A DNA stretch of 64,000 nucleotides from Clostridiales bacterium (GCA_030156435.1 JASGMM010000001.1:1-64000), one strand, 5' to 3'. Counted from the first letter of the stretch, positions 1 to 11,393 are shown. A program made the numbers and translations. The notes: generated by a model not told the origin, from the letters alone.

Positions 1-1399
1 CTATTTCTTCATAAGCCTTTATGTTCAGGCCTTCCAGTGGTTTGCCGTATGCTTCTATTATGGATTTGGCTATGGGATGATTGGAACGGCTCTCGGCTGT
101 CGCCGCTATCATCAGCAGCTCATCCTTATCCATACCGTCAGACGGTTCGATCTTCGTCACCTTGAAAGTGCCTTTGGTCAGCGTCCCCGTTTTGTCGAAT
201 ACGACGGCGCCCACCTGATTCAATGCCTCGAGGTAGTTACCGCCTTTGATCAATATGCCACGCCGCGAGGCAGCGCCTATTCCGGCAAAGAAACCCAGCG
301 GTATGGACAAAACCAGAGCACATGGGCAGGATACAACCAAAAACACCAATGCCCTGTATACCCAGTCGGCAAATACAGCCTGCGGGATAACCAGCGGCGG
401 AATGACGGCTATGGCCAACGCCGCAAACACCACTATCGGCGTATAATAGCGCGCAAAACGCGTGATGAATTTTTCGGTGGGAGCCTTTCGGCTGCCGGCC
501 TCTTCCACCATCTTCAGCACTCTCGACAATGTCGACTGGTCAAAAGGCTTATTTGTTTCTACCTCTATCAGCCCATATGTGTTTATAAAACCGGCCAGCA
601 CATCATCGCCGGCTTTCACCGTCCTGGGCACCGATTCGCCTGTCAGCGCGGAGGTATCCACCATGGACTCACCTTGGCTTACCGTGCCGTCCAGCGGTAT
701 CCTCTCTCCCGCTTTCACCACTATGGTATCGCCTATACTAACGCTACGGGCATCTACCCTTTTTACAGCACCGTTATGCTTTAAGTTGGCATAATCCGGC
801 CTTACATCTATAAGCTGTTTTATAGAGCGCCTTGAGCGATCCACAGCCTTATTCTCAAAATACATGCCTATTTGATAAAACAGCATGACCGCTACGCCTT
901 CGGCAAATTGCCCTATAGCAAAAGCACCCAATGTAGCTATGGACATGAGCAAACTCTCATCGAAAACCATACCCTTTATCATGTTTTTCACGGCTCTGAG
1001 TAAAACATCGCCGCCCGATATTATATAAGCGGCTCCGAACAATACAAACTTCAGCCATGCGATATCAGGGATTAAAAATGCACTAGCATATATGATTCCG
1101 GCTATAATAAGGCGATACAAGGAGATATCCTCTTCGCCCTCTTCATCATTACCTTCCTCAGCATCATTCAAAGAACGCATATTAACCTGAGGCTCTATAT
1201 CGTTTACTATATTCTGGGCCAGTTTTATAACGTGCCCTTTGTCATGCCCATCATCCACGTCGATGGAAAGCCGGCGTGTCGCGAAATTTACCGATGCATC
1301 GCATACGCCGTCTATGCGTTTTATTCCATCCTCCATTTTAGCCGCACAATTAGCGCATTCCAAGCCATCTAGTATGAATTCTTCTCGCTGCTCTGCCAC
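1..1399 (-). CDS. Heavy-metal-translocating P-type ATPase, 3' end beyond window
   Basis: Reverse-strand reading gives an N-terminal HMA-like ...DGLECANCAAKMEDGIKRIDGV..., then TGES, SCPCALVLSIP and DKTGTLTKG motifs. GTG start at 1399 with upstream GGAGTG. Absent from the ORF track because it is open at position 1. Confidence 0.93.
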   Translation of the reverse strand, partial: MAEQREEFILDGLECANCAAKMEDGIKRIDGVCDASVNFATRRLSIDVDDGHDKGHVIKLAQNIVNDIEPQVNMRSLNDAEEGNDEEGEEDISLYRLIIAGIIYASAFLIPDIAWLKFVLFGAAYIISGGDVLLRAVKNMIKGMVFDESLLMSIATLGAFAIGQFAEGVAVMLFYQIGMYFENKAVDRSRRSIKQLIDVRPDYANLKHNGAVKRVDARSVSIGDTIVVKAGERIPLDGTVSQGESMVDTSALTGESVPRTVKAGDDVLAGFINTYGLIEVETNKPFDQSTLSRVLKMVEEAGSRKAPTEKFITRFARYYTPIVVFAALAIAVIPPLVIPQAVFADWVYRALVFLVVSCPCALVLSIPLGFFAGIGAASRRGILIKGGNYLEALNQVGAVVFDKTGTLTKGTFKVTKIEPSDGMDKDELLMIAATAESRSNHPIAKSIIEAYGKPLEGLNIKAYEEI

Positions 1400-1547
1400 A
1401 AATATCACTCCAGTCACATCAATATATGCTCAATTGTTCATATGTTAATTATATTATATACCTTTCTGCAGCGAAGTCAATATCAGGTTTTATATTAATA
1501 TTATATCAACCAAGCTATTTCCGCCAAATATTAGTAATAATTTAAAA

Positions 1548-1587
1548 TTAAAGCAGGCGTGTATGATCATATACGCCTGCTTTAATT
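1548..1587 (-). terminator. Rho-independent terminator downstream of the OYE-family gene
   Basis: ATTAAAGCAGGCGTGTATGATCATATACGCCTGCTTTAAT is a near-perfect inverted repeat just 3' of the 1591..3513 stop. Confidence 0.75.
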
Positions 1588-1590
1588 ATC

Positions 1591-3513
1591 TTATACTGCT
1601 AATCCCGCTCTGTAACCAGCTTCAACAGCCTCCAAAGCCTTGCATACTTTGACCGCATCGCCTATAGCTATAACCTGAGGGACCTTTCCTTCAAGCTGCT
1701 CAATCAATGTATTCACAGATCTGGCTCCTACGGCCATTACTATTGTATCCGCTGGACCTATTTCGGTTTCCGCCCCGTCTATCTCAACTATGACGCCGTC
1801 GTCTAGTATCTCTTTTACAGGTGCATTGACATATATCTTCACGCCATTTTGTTCTAAATCTTTCATCAAGAAGTACCTTACCGCAGCTTCTTCATCCTTT
1901 GCAATCTCCGGCAACATCTCAACTATCGTAACCTCTTTGCCGTGGTTGGACAAATGATCGGCCGTTTCGGATCCTACCATGCCACCGCCTATAACTATCA
2001 CCTTGTGCCCAACGTTAACCTTACCCAGCAGCACATCATTTGCATTGACCACATTGGATCTGTCTTTACCTGGTATATTGGGCACCAGCGGTTCTCCGCC
2101 CGTAGCCACTACCACAGCGTCAGGCGCTTCTTTTTCAACGATATCTACCGTCAGTTCGGTATTAAAGTGTATATTTACACCATATTTTTTTAACTGGTTA
2201 TATTGCCAAACAATAAACATATCCACTTCGCCTTTATTTGGCGGTATAGCTCCTATAGCATATTGCCCTCCCAGTCGATCGCTTTTTTCGTACAGGTGAA
2301 CCTCATGGCCGCGCTGCGCTGCTACTATAGCAGCCTCCATTCCTGCCGGACCTCCTCCTGCCACAAATACCTTTTTCTTTTCTTCAGCCGGTTTTATAAC
2401 AAGCTCAGACTCCCTGCCCGTTACAGGATTGACCAAACAGCCACCCGGATTCCCCCTATTCAGGCTGCCTATACAGCCTTGCAGACACCCTATACAGTAA
2501 TTGATATCATCAAATTTTCCCGCAGCAGCTTTATTAGGAAGCTCTGGATCGGCGAGCGAGGCCCTGCCCATAGCCACGAAATCAGCTTTGCCTGAAGTAA
2601 TGACAGTTTCGGCCATTATAGGATCATTAATTCTACCGACAGTTATCACCGGTATAGAAACCACTTTCTTGACCTCTGCAGCAAAATCGGTGATCCAGCC
2701 ATGACGTACTGCCGCCGGCGGTACTATAGCTTGCATGCTGGCATATACACCTGCAGAAACATGGATAGCATTTACCCCGGCATGTTCGAGCAATACAGCT
2801 ATGGTCTTCGTGTCTTCTATAGTTCTGCCTCCAGGTACAAATTCATCGCCCGAAATCCTGAATATTATCGGAAAATCATTACCTGCCTTAGCCCTTATAT
2901 TGGATATGATCTCTAAAGGAAATCTCACTCTGTTTAAGAGACTACCACCGTATTCATCGGTTCGTTTATTAGAATAGGGAGACATAAATTGGGCTATGAG
3001 ATAGCCATGCGCCCCATGTATTTCTACGCCGTCAAAGCCCGCTTTTCTGGCTCTCAATGCACAATCACCGAATTCCTCGACAATTTTATGAATCTCGGCT
3101 ACGGTGAGTTCATGTGGTATCTCTTGGTTAGCCGGACATGGTATCGGCGATGGAGCCACTGGTTGCATGCCTATAACGAAATGATTTGTTTGCCTGCCGG
3201 CATGGTATATCTGCGCTACTATCTTACTGCCATACCTATGTACCCTTTCTGTCAATTCGGAATGTCCTTCTATCTGAGCGTCATCCCACAATCCCGGAAT
3301 ACCAGTAAAGCCTTTGCCCCTGGGATCAACAGCATAGTCTTCGGTGATTATGAGTCCCCAACCGCCTTTTGCTTTTGTTTCGTGATAAGCTATAAACTTC
3401 TCAGTAGCAGTGCCATCGCTATTACAAAAGTTCATTACCATAGCTGGCACAACTAATCTGTTAGCCACTTCCATTTTGCCAATATGCATAGATGAGAAAA
3501 CGTTTTTCAACAT
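1591..3513 (-). CDS. NADH:flavin oxidoreductase / 2,4-dienoyl-CoA reductase-like (OYE barrel + FeS + FAD/NAD domain)
   Basis: 640 aa; N-terminal OYE-like TIM barrel, CIGCLQGC cysteine motif, VAGGGPAGMEAA dinucleotide-binding motif. Confidence 0.9.
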   Translation of the reverse strand: MLKNVFSSMHIGKMEVANRLVVPAMVMNFCNSDGTATEKFIAYHETKAKGGWGLIITEDYAVDPRGKGFTGIPGLWDDAQIEGHSELTERVHRYGSKIVAQIYHAGRQTNHFVIGMQPVAPSPIPCPANQEIPHELTVAEIHKIVEEFGDCALRARKAGFDGVEIHGAHGYLIAQFMSPYSNKRTDEYGGSLLNRVRFPLEIISNIRAKAGNDFPIIFRISGDEFVPGGRTIEDTKTIAVLLEHAGVNAIHVSAGVYASMQAIVPPAAVRHGWITDFAAEVKKVVSIPVITVGRINDPIMAETVITSGKADFVAMGRASLADPELPNKAAAGKFDDINYCIGCLQGCIGSLNRGNPGGCLVNPVTGRESELVIKPAEEKKKVFVAGGGPAGMEAAIVAAQRGHEVHLYEKSDRLGGQYAIGAIPPNKGEVDMFIVWQYNQLKKYGVNIHFNTELTVDIVEKEAPDAVVVATGGEPLVPNIPGKDRSNVVNANDVLLGKVNVGHKVIVIGGGMVGSETADHLSNHGKEVTIVEMLPEIAKDEEAAVRYFLMKDLEQNGVKIYVNAPVKEILDDGVIVEIDGAETEIGPADTIVMAVGARSVNTLIEQLEGKVPQVIAIGDAVKVCKALEAVEAGYRAGLAV

Positions 3514-3631
3514 GCTATATATCTCCTGTTTCTTTCATATTTCTCGTCAAAAACAACGAGTGCACACCACAAGTACTACTATTCCCAGATGTATTGATAA
3601 TATTTTATCATAAACACCGCTGAAAAACAAC

Positions 3632-3667
3632 ACATCTCTCACCCATAAATATACAAGTGAGAGATGT
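3632..3667 (-). terminator. Rho-independent terminator downstream of the trpB-like gene
   Basis: ACATCTCTCAC...GTGAGAGATGT stem followed on the minus strand by GTTGTTTTT. Confidence 0.75.
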
Positions 3668-3730
3668 AGATGATTATTCAGCCTTAACACAAGCCTGCTG
3701 ACTGACTAGTCACTATAAACTACTATACTT

Positions 3731-5086
3731 TTATACCTCAGGCAATGCCTCCAATGCTCGTACCAATTCGTCCTCCGATAAAGACGAATCCTGCAACCGG
3801 CCAGACAGATACGCATCATAAGCGCCCATATCGAAGTAGCCGTGACCACTTAGGTTAAACAATATAGTTCTCGATTTTCCAGCTTCTCTTGCTGCCAGAG
3901 CTTCATCTATAGCCGCTTTTATGGCATGCGACGATTCAGGCGCCGGTATTATGCCCTCATTCTGGGCAAAGAGTTTGGCAGCATCAAATACCTCACGCTG
4001 ATCATAGGCTTTAGCCTCTATTAAGCCATCATGCATTAGTTGGCTTTCTAAAGGTGAGGCACCATGATAGCGCAATCCACCCGCATGTATACCCGGCGGC
4101 ATAAAATCATGCCCTACCGTATACATCATCATCATAGGGGTCAACTTAGCGACATCACCGTAATCATAGGCAAACCTGCCCTTGGTCAGGCTCGGGCAAG
4201 CCGTGGGCTCCACAGCCATTATACGGGTATTTTTACCCTCTTTTATCTTATCGTAAACAAAAGGCATGGCTATACCGCCGAAATTGCTGCCGCCACCCGA
4301 GCACGCTATTATCACATCAGGATAGTAGCCGGCCTTTTCCATTTGCTTTTTGGCTTCTAAGCCTATAACGGTTTGATGCAATACCACGTGATTGAGCACG
4401 CTGCCCAGAGCATAATTGGTGTCGCCATGGTTAATAGCATCCTCAACAGCCTCGCTTATAGCTACACCCAGGCTGCCCATAGAATTCGGGTTCTTAGCCA
4501 ATACATCCCTGCCAGCCTGTGTCTTATCACTTGGACTCGGTATAACAGAAGCCCCAAATAGCTGCATCATTGAACGCCTGTATGGCTTCTGCTGGTAACT
4601 TACCTTTACCATATAAACCGTACATTCCATCCCGAAGAAATTACACGCCATAGCCAGAGCGCTGCCCCATTGACCCGCTCCGGTCTCAGTGGCCAATCTC
4701 TTTATACCAGCCTTTTTATTATAATAAGCCTGCGGTATGGCAGTATTGAGTTTATGACTGCCAGCCGGGCTAGCACCCTCGTATTTATAATATATTTTGG
4801 CCGGTGTATCCAAAGCCTTTTCTAATCGCTGAGCCCTATACAACGGTGACGGTCTCCACAATCGATACAACTCGCGCACTTCTTCAGGAATCTCTATCCA
4901 TCGCTCGACGCTCATCTCCTGCTTTAAAAGCTCTATAGGAAAGATCACCGAAAGGTCCTCTGGTCCAGCCGGTTGGCCGGTTTTTGGATTAAGCGGTGGT
5001 TTTATCGCATTTGGCAAGTCAGCCTGGATATTGTACCAATGTGTAGGTATCTCGTTTTCATCAAGCAATATCTTAATATCGCTCAT
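3731..5086 (-). CDS. TrpB2-type tryptophan synthase beta-like PLP enzyme
   Basis: 451 aa; [13 protein letters not shown]-lysine motif, [23 protein letters not shown]-terminal extension typical of TrpB2. Confidence 0.9.
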   Translation of the reverse strand: MSDIKILLDENEIPTHWYNIQADLPNAIKPPLNPKTGQPAGPEDLSVIFPIELLKQEMSVERWIEIPEEVRELYRLWRPSPLYRAQRLEKALDTPAKIYYKYEGASPAGSHKLNTAIPQAYYNKKAGIKRLATETGAGQWGSALAMACNFFGMECTVYMVKVSYQQKPYRRSMMQLFGASVIPSPSDKTQAGRDVLAKNPNSMGSLGVAISEAVEDAINHGDTNYALGSVLNHVVLHQTVIGLEAKKQMEKAGYYPDVIIACSGGGSNFGGIAMPFVYDKIKEGKNTRIMAVEPTACPSLTKGRFAYDYGDVAKLTPMMMMYTVGHDFMPPGIHAGGLRYHGASPLESQLMHDGLIEAKAYDQREVFDAAKLFAQNEGIIPAPESSHAIKAAIDEALAAREAGKSRTILFNLSGHGYFDMGAYDAYLSGRLQDSSLSEDELVRALEALPEV

Positions 5087-5175
5087 CTCAACTCAACTCC
5101 TCTATTCAAAATTATGATGGATACATTATACCATATACCCCTATAGGCTTACAATAACAATTCTTCGGCAACACA

Positions 5176-7908
5176 TTATCTCCCACCTATTGCCTGCTCG
5201 AGCACATCCTCGAGCTGTTTCAAATATTCACCGTAGGCGGCCCAGTCTCCACGTTGCGATGCATCCTTAGCCTGCTGCAACAGATCATTAGCCTGCCTTA
5301 TGAGATCCTGTTGTTGGGGTGTACCGGGAGTTGCAGGCGTTGCAGGCTGCGTTTGTTGTTCTTCTTCTATGCCAAATATGCGATTTAAAGCGGCTTCAAG
5401 ATTATCCTCCATAACCAGTTTATTTTCATAGAACATTATGACCTTCTTGACCTCTGGCAGGCTGCTCTCGGTGGCCGAGCGTATATAAAGCGGCTCCACA
5501 TAAAGCAGTGAATTCTCTATTGGTATGACCAACGTATTACCTCGCACCACTGATGAGCCTTGCTGATTCCAAAGCGTCAATTCCTTCGATATATTGGTGT
5601 CCTGATCAATGCTGTATTCGACCTGCATAGGCCCATATACTAGCTTGTCTTTTGGGAATCTGTATACCACGAGCTTGCCGTAATTGTCCCCATCCATGCG
5701 CGCAGCCATCCACGCTGTCATATTATCCTTCTTTACCGGCGTAAACGGTACCATGAGTATAAATTCTGCTTTATCCTCTCCCGGTAATTTCATTATTATA
5801 TACTGCGACTCTATCTCCTGTATTTCATTGCCATATTTTTCATTAGCTATATTCCATGCGTCTTCGCCGCTGTAAAACACTTGCGGATCAGTCATATGAT
5901 AACGCCTATATATTTCGGCCTGCACATCGAATAGAAGCTGAGGGTACCGCAGATTGTCCTTAAGCCCAGCAGGCATATCATCAGCATCTTTGAAAAGCTT
6001 CGGAAATATTCCTTTATACACATTGGCTACAGGATCGGTCTTATCCACAATATAAAAATCGGTTTTGCCGTTATAGGCATCTATAATCACTTTAACTGAA
6101 TTGCGCATATAATTCACGCCCAAATTCATACTATCCGGTTCTGAATACGGATATCTGTTGCTGGTAGTGTAAGCATCTATTATCCAATACAGCCTGCCAT
6201 CGTCGCCTATAACGATATACGGGTCATCGTCGTAGCGCAAAAACGGCGCTATCATCCTCACTCTATCGGCTATATCGCGATTTATCAGTATTCTGCTCTC
6301 GGCGTTTATATCCGATGATAAAAGCAATCTGAAATCCCCTGTATACAGCGTAAACAGCAGGCGATTTGCAAACGACATAGCTATGCCAGTCTCTTCCTGA
6401 TAGATTGTTTCCTTGTTTTGTTCGCCCATGGGATAATCGAATTCTTTTTGTCCTGTCTTTACTATAACATATTGATCAGTAGATTCGCCGAAGTATATTT
6501 CCGGTCTCTTTATATCGATGCCATCAGCGTTCTTGGGCGGTATATCCTTTATAACCAACTGCGGTTGTCCACTAGGCGTTACAGCATTCACAGGCGACAT
6601 AACAACGCCATAACCATGTGTATATCTAAGATGCTGATTTATCCACGTCTTAGCATTATCCGGAAGTTTATCGATATTTAGCTCCCTAGGTGATAGAAAC
6701 ACCTCGGTATAGCGTTCATCCAGCATATAACGATCTATATCTATGTCATTGAATTGATAGTACAACCTTATACCTTGCAATTGGTTATATACCTCTAACG
6801 CTGGTCTATAATCGTTAATCCGTATATTATCTATAGTATCCCTGTTTTCATTTAGATCCTGGACCGTCAAAGTCTGATCTGCGTTAAAATCTTTTTCTTC
6901 TATTTTATCCAAACCATAAGCCATTTTTGTATACTTTATGTTGTTCTCTATATAAGGCTGTTCTTTCTTAAATTCATTGGCCGATACAATCAAGCCTTGA
7001 ACCACGCCTCCGGCAACGGCTGAAACTACAAGAAGCGCCACTATAGCTAGAGGAGCCGATGCAGCCCACCATATCTTTTGCCTTATAGCTCCGATAATAA
7101 ACACAAACGCTCCTGCAACCGATACAATCATAAGTATTCTGTAAAACAGCAGGGTAACGTGAATATCGGTATATCCCGCTCCTACAACCTTGCCGCGCGT
7201 GGAATACAGAAGGTCAAAGGCTTTTAAGTAATAACCGAAAGCCAATGTCAAAAAGAATATGAAACCGAGCCATGCTATACGCTTTATAGCCGCGCGTACT
7301 ATATCCTTGTTTGAAACAACCCTAACAACGTTATCCTTCTCGAACAAGCGATAAAAACGCGTTTTATCCGATATATACATAAGAGCGTATACCAGTATTG
7401 TAAGCATCGCCAATATAACAGTAAAATTTAATATAAAGCTATAAAGGCTATGTAAAAAAGGCAAACGAAACATATAAAGGCTTAGGTCACGCCCAAAAAT
7501 CGGATCCTTTATGCCAAAATCGGATGAATTGATAAAGGTAAGCCATTGAGACCATATACCTGAGGATTCGGATAAAGCCACTACCGCCGATATGAATAGC
7601 AAAGCTGTGATCATGACAGTATTCAATAAACGGGATTGCCGTTTGGTTAAAGCAGCCGCCATATAATGCATGTAATCACGCTTAATCATACTGCTATATG
7701 CATACAACACGGCAAACACTGCTATAAAAACAGGAATAGCGATCTGTGCCTGTGTTATAAATCGGGTCATGAATACCGAAAGGTAACCTATGCTGTCAAA
7801 CCATTGGTAGTCCACAAAAAATCCCGTCAAAGCCAACAATACTATGATAACGGCTATTACTATCGTTACGAGCCATCCTATCCATCGTTTCAGCGTCATT
7901 ACATCCAT
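5176..7908 (-). CDS. UPF0182 family membrane protein
   Basis: 910 aa; multiple N-terminal TM helices (FFVDYQWFDSIGYLSVF), large extracytoplasmic domain, Gln-rich C-terminus. Confidence 0.85.
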   Translation of the reverse strand: MDVMTLKRWIGWLVTIVIAVIIVLLALTGFFVDYQWFDSIGYLSVFMTRFITQAQIAIPVFIAVFAVLYAYSSMIKRDYMHYMAAALTKRQSRLLNTVMITALLFISAVVALSESSGIWSQWLTFINSSDFGIKDPIFGRDLSLYMFRLPFLHSLYSFILNFTVILAMLTILVYALMYISDKTRFYRLFEKDNVVRVVSNKDIVRAAIKRIAWLGFIFFLTLAFGYYLKAFDLLYSTRGKVVGAGYTDIHVTLLFYRILMIVSVAGAFVFIIGAIRQKIWWAASAPLAIVALLVVSAVAGGVVQGLIVSANEFKKEQPYIENNIKYTKMAYGLDKIEEKDFNADQTLTVQDLNENRDTIDNIRINDYRPALEVYNQLQGIRLYYQFNDIDIDRYMLDERYTEVFLSPRELNIDKLPDNAKTWINQHLRYTHGYGVVMSPVNAVTPSGQPQLVIKDIPPKNADGIDIKRPEIYFGESTDQYVIVKTGQKEFDYPMGEQNKETIYQEETGIAMSFANRLLFTLYTGDFRLLLSSDINAESRILINRDIADRVRMIAPFLRYDDDPYIVIGDDGRLYWIIDAYTTSNRYPYSEPDSMNLGVNYMRNSVKVIIDAYNGKTDFYIVDKTDPVANVYKGIFPKLFKDADDMPAGLKDNLRYPQLLFDVQAEIYRRYHMTDPQVFYSGEDAWNIANEKYGNEIQEIESQYIIMKLPGEDKAEFILMVPFTPVKKDNMTAWMAARMDGDNYGKLVVYRFPKDKLVYGPMQVEYSIDQDTNISKELTLWNQQGSSVVRGNTLVIPIENSLLYVEPLYIRSATESSLPEVKKVIMFYENKLVMEDNLEAALNRIFGIEEEQQTQPATPATPGTPQQQDLIRQANDLLQQAKDASQRGDWAAYGEYLKQLEDVLEQAIGGR

Positions 7909-8180
7909 CCCTTCGTTATACTAAGCTATCTATATTTTACCCTCCATAGCCACTTTATGCAAGCTAATATCCATGGCAAATAGTCTCACTTTACATCTGT
8001 TGTCCTTATATTGCCATCCGCATCTATAAGGCCGCTAGATACTGCTCTTAAAATCAATCTAACTATATTTTCTTCACCCCAAAAGAGGTTGGCAAGGATT
8101 TTTTGTTTCAAAAATGCGGTAAATAACTGGTAAATTTGCCGTTTTCTATAAAATTAAGTTCATTTTTTATATAAATATCT

Positions 8181-9149
8181 TCAATATCTACGTTTCACCG
8201 ATTCATCCAATATAGCCAGCATAATACGCTTGTGCTCATTATCTGGCAGCAGCTTTATGTCTTCAACCGCTTTAGCCGCAAAGTTGTTCGCTATAGAACG
8301 CGCTTTTTCTATGCCGCCCGCTGCCTTGACCATAGCCTTAACCGCTTCCACATCAGAAGCATCATACCTGTCTTTGTTCAGAACATCTAGCAAAGGCAAA
8401 CGATACTTGGTATCTAATGCATATATCAGCGGCAAGGTATATACGCCTTCTTCAAAATCAGCACCCGCTGGTTTGCCTAACTCCTCCTGCTGGCCTTCAA
8501 AATCCAGTATATCATCTATGATTTGGAATACCATACCGAAGTCCATGCCAAAATTTTCTAAGGCGTTATATATCGGTTTGGAGCAACCTGCCCTTTTTGC
8601 ACCTATGACACAGCTTAGAGCAAACAGATCGGCGGTTTTATGTCTTATGCGCCTTAGGTAAGAGCGCACAGAGACTGCAGTATTGTAGCGGTGTTGGTAT
8701 TGATCGACTTCTCCCTCGCAAATCTGCTTTACAACTCTCGATACCTCATAAAGATCGTCAAACGACACTTCTTTGCTGAGCAACGAGAAGACCGTACTAA
8801 ATAAAAAGTCCCCGGTAAAAACGGCCACATCTTTACCCCAACGCGATTGTACGGTCGGTTCGCCGCGCCGTATAGGCGCATCATCTATTATATCGTCATG
8901 TACCAATGTGGCCATGTGAAGGATTTCTATCGCAGCGGCCAGATGGATTATCTCATCGCGTTTATAACCGCCGAATCGCGACGACAATATCACCATAAGG
9001 GGTCTTAAGCGTTTACCTCCAGATCCGGCCAATTGATTTATAACATCAGAAAGCAAGCGTTGATGCGTCTTAAGCGCTCGCTTTATATAATTATCGACAG
9101 AATCCATATCTTGCTTAATGTCATCGGTATAAAGTTCAAATGCAGGCAT
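8181..9149 (-). CDS. Polyprenyl diphosphate synthase (HepT/DmkB-like)
   Basis: 322 aa; GGKRLRP, LVHDDIIDD and QIIDDILDF prenyl-transferase motifs. Confidence 0.92.
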   Translation of the reverse strand: MPAFELYTDDIKQDMDSVDNYIKRALKTHQRLLSDVINQLAGSGGKRLRPLMVILSSRFGGYKRDEIIHLAAAIEILHMATLVHDDIIDDAPIRRGEPTVQSRWGKDVAVFTGDFLFSTVFSLLSKEVSFDDLYEVSRVVKQICEGEVDQYQHRYNTAVSVRSYLRRIRHKTADLFALSCVIGAKRAGCSKPIYNALENFGMDFGMVFQIIDDILDFEGQQEELGKPAGADFEEGVYTLPLIYALDTKYRLPLLDVLNKDRYDASDVEAVKAMVKAAGGIEKARSIANNFAAKAVEDIKLLPDNEHKRIMLAILDESVKRRY

Positions 9150-9159
9150 ACCTATCTCC

Positions 9160-9696
9160 TTATTTCATAAGCCATTTCATATGACTTTTTATATATCGTT
9201 CCAAAAACGAGGCCACCAATCCTATAAAATAACCGGCCATCACTCCGGTAATCAATAATGCTGGCAAATAAGCGAATATTCCAGCTGTATTGGCAACTAT
9301 ACTAAATACCAGCAGCTGACCTATATTATGAAACACGCCCCCAGCAATGCTTATACCAGCCAGGCTAAAATATTTATCAAACCTTTTATACATAATGCTC
9401 ATCACTACGGTACTGAGCAAGCCTCCAGCCAGGCTGTAGAAAAACACCACAAACCCGCCACCGAATAGCGAACCCAAAAACGTCCGCAGTATGACCACTA
9501 CAACAGCCTCTTTAAAGCCAAAAAACATTATAACTATTAAAGTAACGATATTGGCCAAGCCCAGCTTTGCTCCGGGAGGCATAATGCCCGAAAGCGGTAT
9601 AAAACTCTCAAATATGTGCAACATAAGGGCTATGGACACCATTACGCCCAACAATACGATCTTATTAGTTCTGCGCATAGAATCTCCACTCATCAA
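9160..9696 (-). CDS. Gx transporter / heptaprenyl diphosphate synthase component I family membrane protein (EetB-like)
   Basis: 178 aa multi-TM; PPGAKLGLANIVTLI signature. Stop/start overlap with the neighbouring gene. Confidence 0.8.
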   Translation of the reverse strand: MMSGDSMRRTNKIVLLGVMVSIALMLHIFESFIPLSGIMPPGAKLGLANIVTLIVIMFFGFKEAVVVVILRTFLGSLFGGGFVVFFYSLAGGLLSTVVMSIMYKRFDKYFSLAGISIAGGVFHNIGQLLVFSIVANTAGIFAYLPALLITGVMAGYFIGLVASFLERYIKSHMKWLMK

Positions 9697-10082
9697 TAAG
9701 CCACGCTATCTACACCGGAAGGCTGACCCATAATCTGTACGGTCAGTTTATGCGGGAGGCATACTATAATCTCCCCGGGCTTATCTATCCATCCCGTATT
9801 AACACATATCTTATCAATACAATCTGCATCTTTTACTCTGATACGACCAGCACTCACTTCTATCGTATTATACCCTCCACCAGCTATCTCTACAGTAAAA
9901 ATATCATCCTTCTGCATACGCGATGCCGGTATTTCTTTGTAGATATCATTACCTGTTTTTATGATCGCCCCTGTAGCCTTTGCGTCAGATATATTATCGC
10001 GGTAATACAATGTCCCATAGCCAACCATTACGGCAATGGCTATAACGAGCAGCAGTATTCTATCGCCCTTCTTCATATACAA
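9693..10082 (-). CDS. NusG domain II-containing membrane-anchored protein (EetA-like)
   Basis: 129 aa; one N-terminal TM helix then an extracytoplasmic domain with DCIDKICVNTGWI...GEIIVCLPHKL, typical of NusG-II proteins. Confidence 0.8.
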   Translation of the reverse strand: MYMKKGDRILLLVIAIAVMVGYGTLYYRDNISDAKATGAIIKTGNDIYKEIPASRMQKDDIFTVEIAGGGYNTIEVSAGRIRVKDADCIDKICVNTGWIDKPGEIIVCLPHKLTVQIMGQPSGVDSVAY

Positions 10083-11094
10083 AATCCTTATCGGTTATAT
10101 TGATCTTATCCTGAAGACCGCTGGACACGGTAATTCTTTTATCGTTTGTTATCATGATGCATTCGATATTAGGCAGATCCTCGACAATCTCCATACCTTT
10201 TTCAGGGCCTAATAAAAATACGGTAGTTGAAAGAGCGTCGGCATCTATGGATTTACCCGCTATAATGCTGACACTGGCCAACCCGTTATCCGCTGGATAG
10301 CCGGTAGACGGATCCAAAATATGATGGTATCGCTTGCCATCTTTTATAAAGTAGCGTTCGTACGTCCCTGACGTCACGACAGTCTTATCTGTCTCTTTGA
10401 CCACCGCTGCATAATTACCGGTAGGCTTAAAGGGGTTCTGTATGCCCACACGCCACGGTTTCCCATCCGGCCTGGTACCTACCACGACAACATTGCCCCC
10501 CAGGCTTATTATACCGTTTTTTACGCCATACTCCTTAAATATTCTTACTGCCTCATCGCCCGCATATCCCTTTGCTATAGCCCCGAGGTCTACGGACATG
10601 CCTCTTTCCGGCAATCCTATAGTACCCGCCGATGCGTCTATTCGGAGCTTTCTGTAATCTACAAGGGCTTTCGTGCTATCTATAGCCGCCTGAGACGGTA
10701 CCTCCTCTTTCTTGCCTATACCCCATAGACTTACCAGCGGCCCTATTGTTATATCAAAAGCCCCCTCTGATAATTGACTGTAATGTTGAGCGGCCTGCAC
10801 GACATACATGGTTTCATCGCTGACTTTTACAGGGTCTTGTCCCGCAGCTTTATTTATTTTATACACATCTCCCGTTTCAGAGCTTACGCTCATCAGTACA
10901 TCTATTTCTTTTATACGCTTCATAGCGGCATCTATAGCTTTTTCGCCGTTTGGCCCATAAGCAGTAAGCTCCATCAATGTATCCATAAGGAATTCGGTTT
11001 TTACTGTTTTTTCGGGCTCTTTGCTGCATGCCGATACAATGAGCAGCAGGTTTACAATGATCAACCATAATGATACAAGCCTTTTATATTTCAA
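10060..11094 (-). CDS. apbE: FAD:protein FMN transferase (ApbE family lipoprotein)
   Basis: LLLIVSACSKE lipobox; SVDLGAIAKGYAGD and HHILDPSTGYPA motifs. TTG at 11094 with upstream AAGGAG is a better start than the track start 11208. Confidence 0.9.
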   Translation of the reverse strand: MKYKRLVSLWLIIVNLLLIVSACSKEPEKTVKTEFLMDTLMELTAYGPNGEKAIDAAMKRIKEIDVLMSVSSETGDVYKINKAAGQDPVKVSDETMYVVQAAQHYSQLSEGAFDITIGPLVSLWGIGKKEEVPSQAAIDSTKALVDYRKLRIDASAGTIGLPERGMSVDLGAIAKGYAGDEAVRIFKEYGVKNGIISLGGNVVVVGTRPDGKPWRVGIQNPFKPTGNYAAVVKETDKTVVTSGTYERYFIKDGKRYHHILDPSTGYPADNGLASVSIIAGKSIDADALSTTVFLLGPEKGMEIVEDLPNIECIMITNDKRITVSSGLQDKINITDKDFVYEEGR

Positions 11095-11393
11095 GCTATT
11101 TGCTCCTTCAAAAATAATTAAACTAATGAATAGTATAGCATAGTATTGTACAAAAATCGACAATATCTCATTGGTTAACATTATATCAAATTTTCTTCGG
11201 TATTTCATCTGTTATATTGCGGAATACCATGATTCCATTGTTTGTTGTATTAAGCCATTATAATGCTATTCTTCAGCAAAATATTGCTTGAAAAAAATAT
11301 CGTATATGATACAATATTAAAAGCATAGTATAACTATTGGACTAATTATTTAACAATCATGGTTAATATTTTAACGCAAAGGGGAGATGTTAT

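Noticed and set aside
77-794. Plus-strand ORFs at 77..784, 246..446, 462..794 and 1239..1448
   Set aside because: They are shadows of the minus-strand P-type ATPase, which has clear motifs and runs off the window edge.
11100-11208. ApbE start at 11208 as in the ORF track
   Set aside because: The extra N-terminus hides the signal peptide/lipobox; TTG 11094 has an SD and gives a canonical lipoprotein.
11210-11393. Riboswitch or T-box upstream of NDH-2, TrpB2 or guaB
   Set aside because: I could not find conserved cores (T-box TGGNACCGCG, FMN, purine, GEMM) in these leaders.
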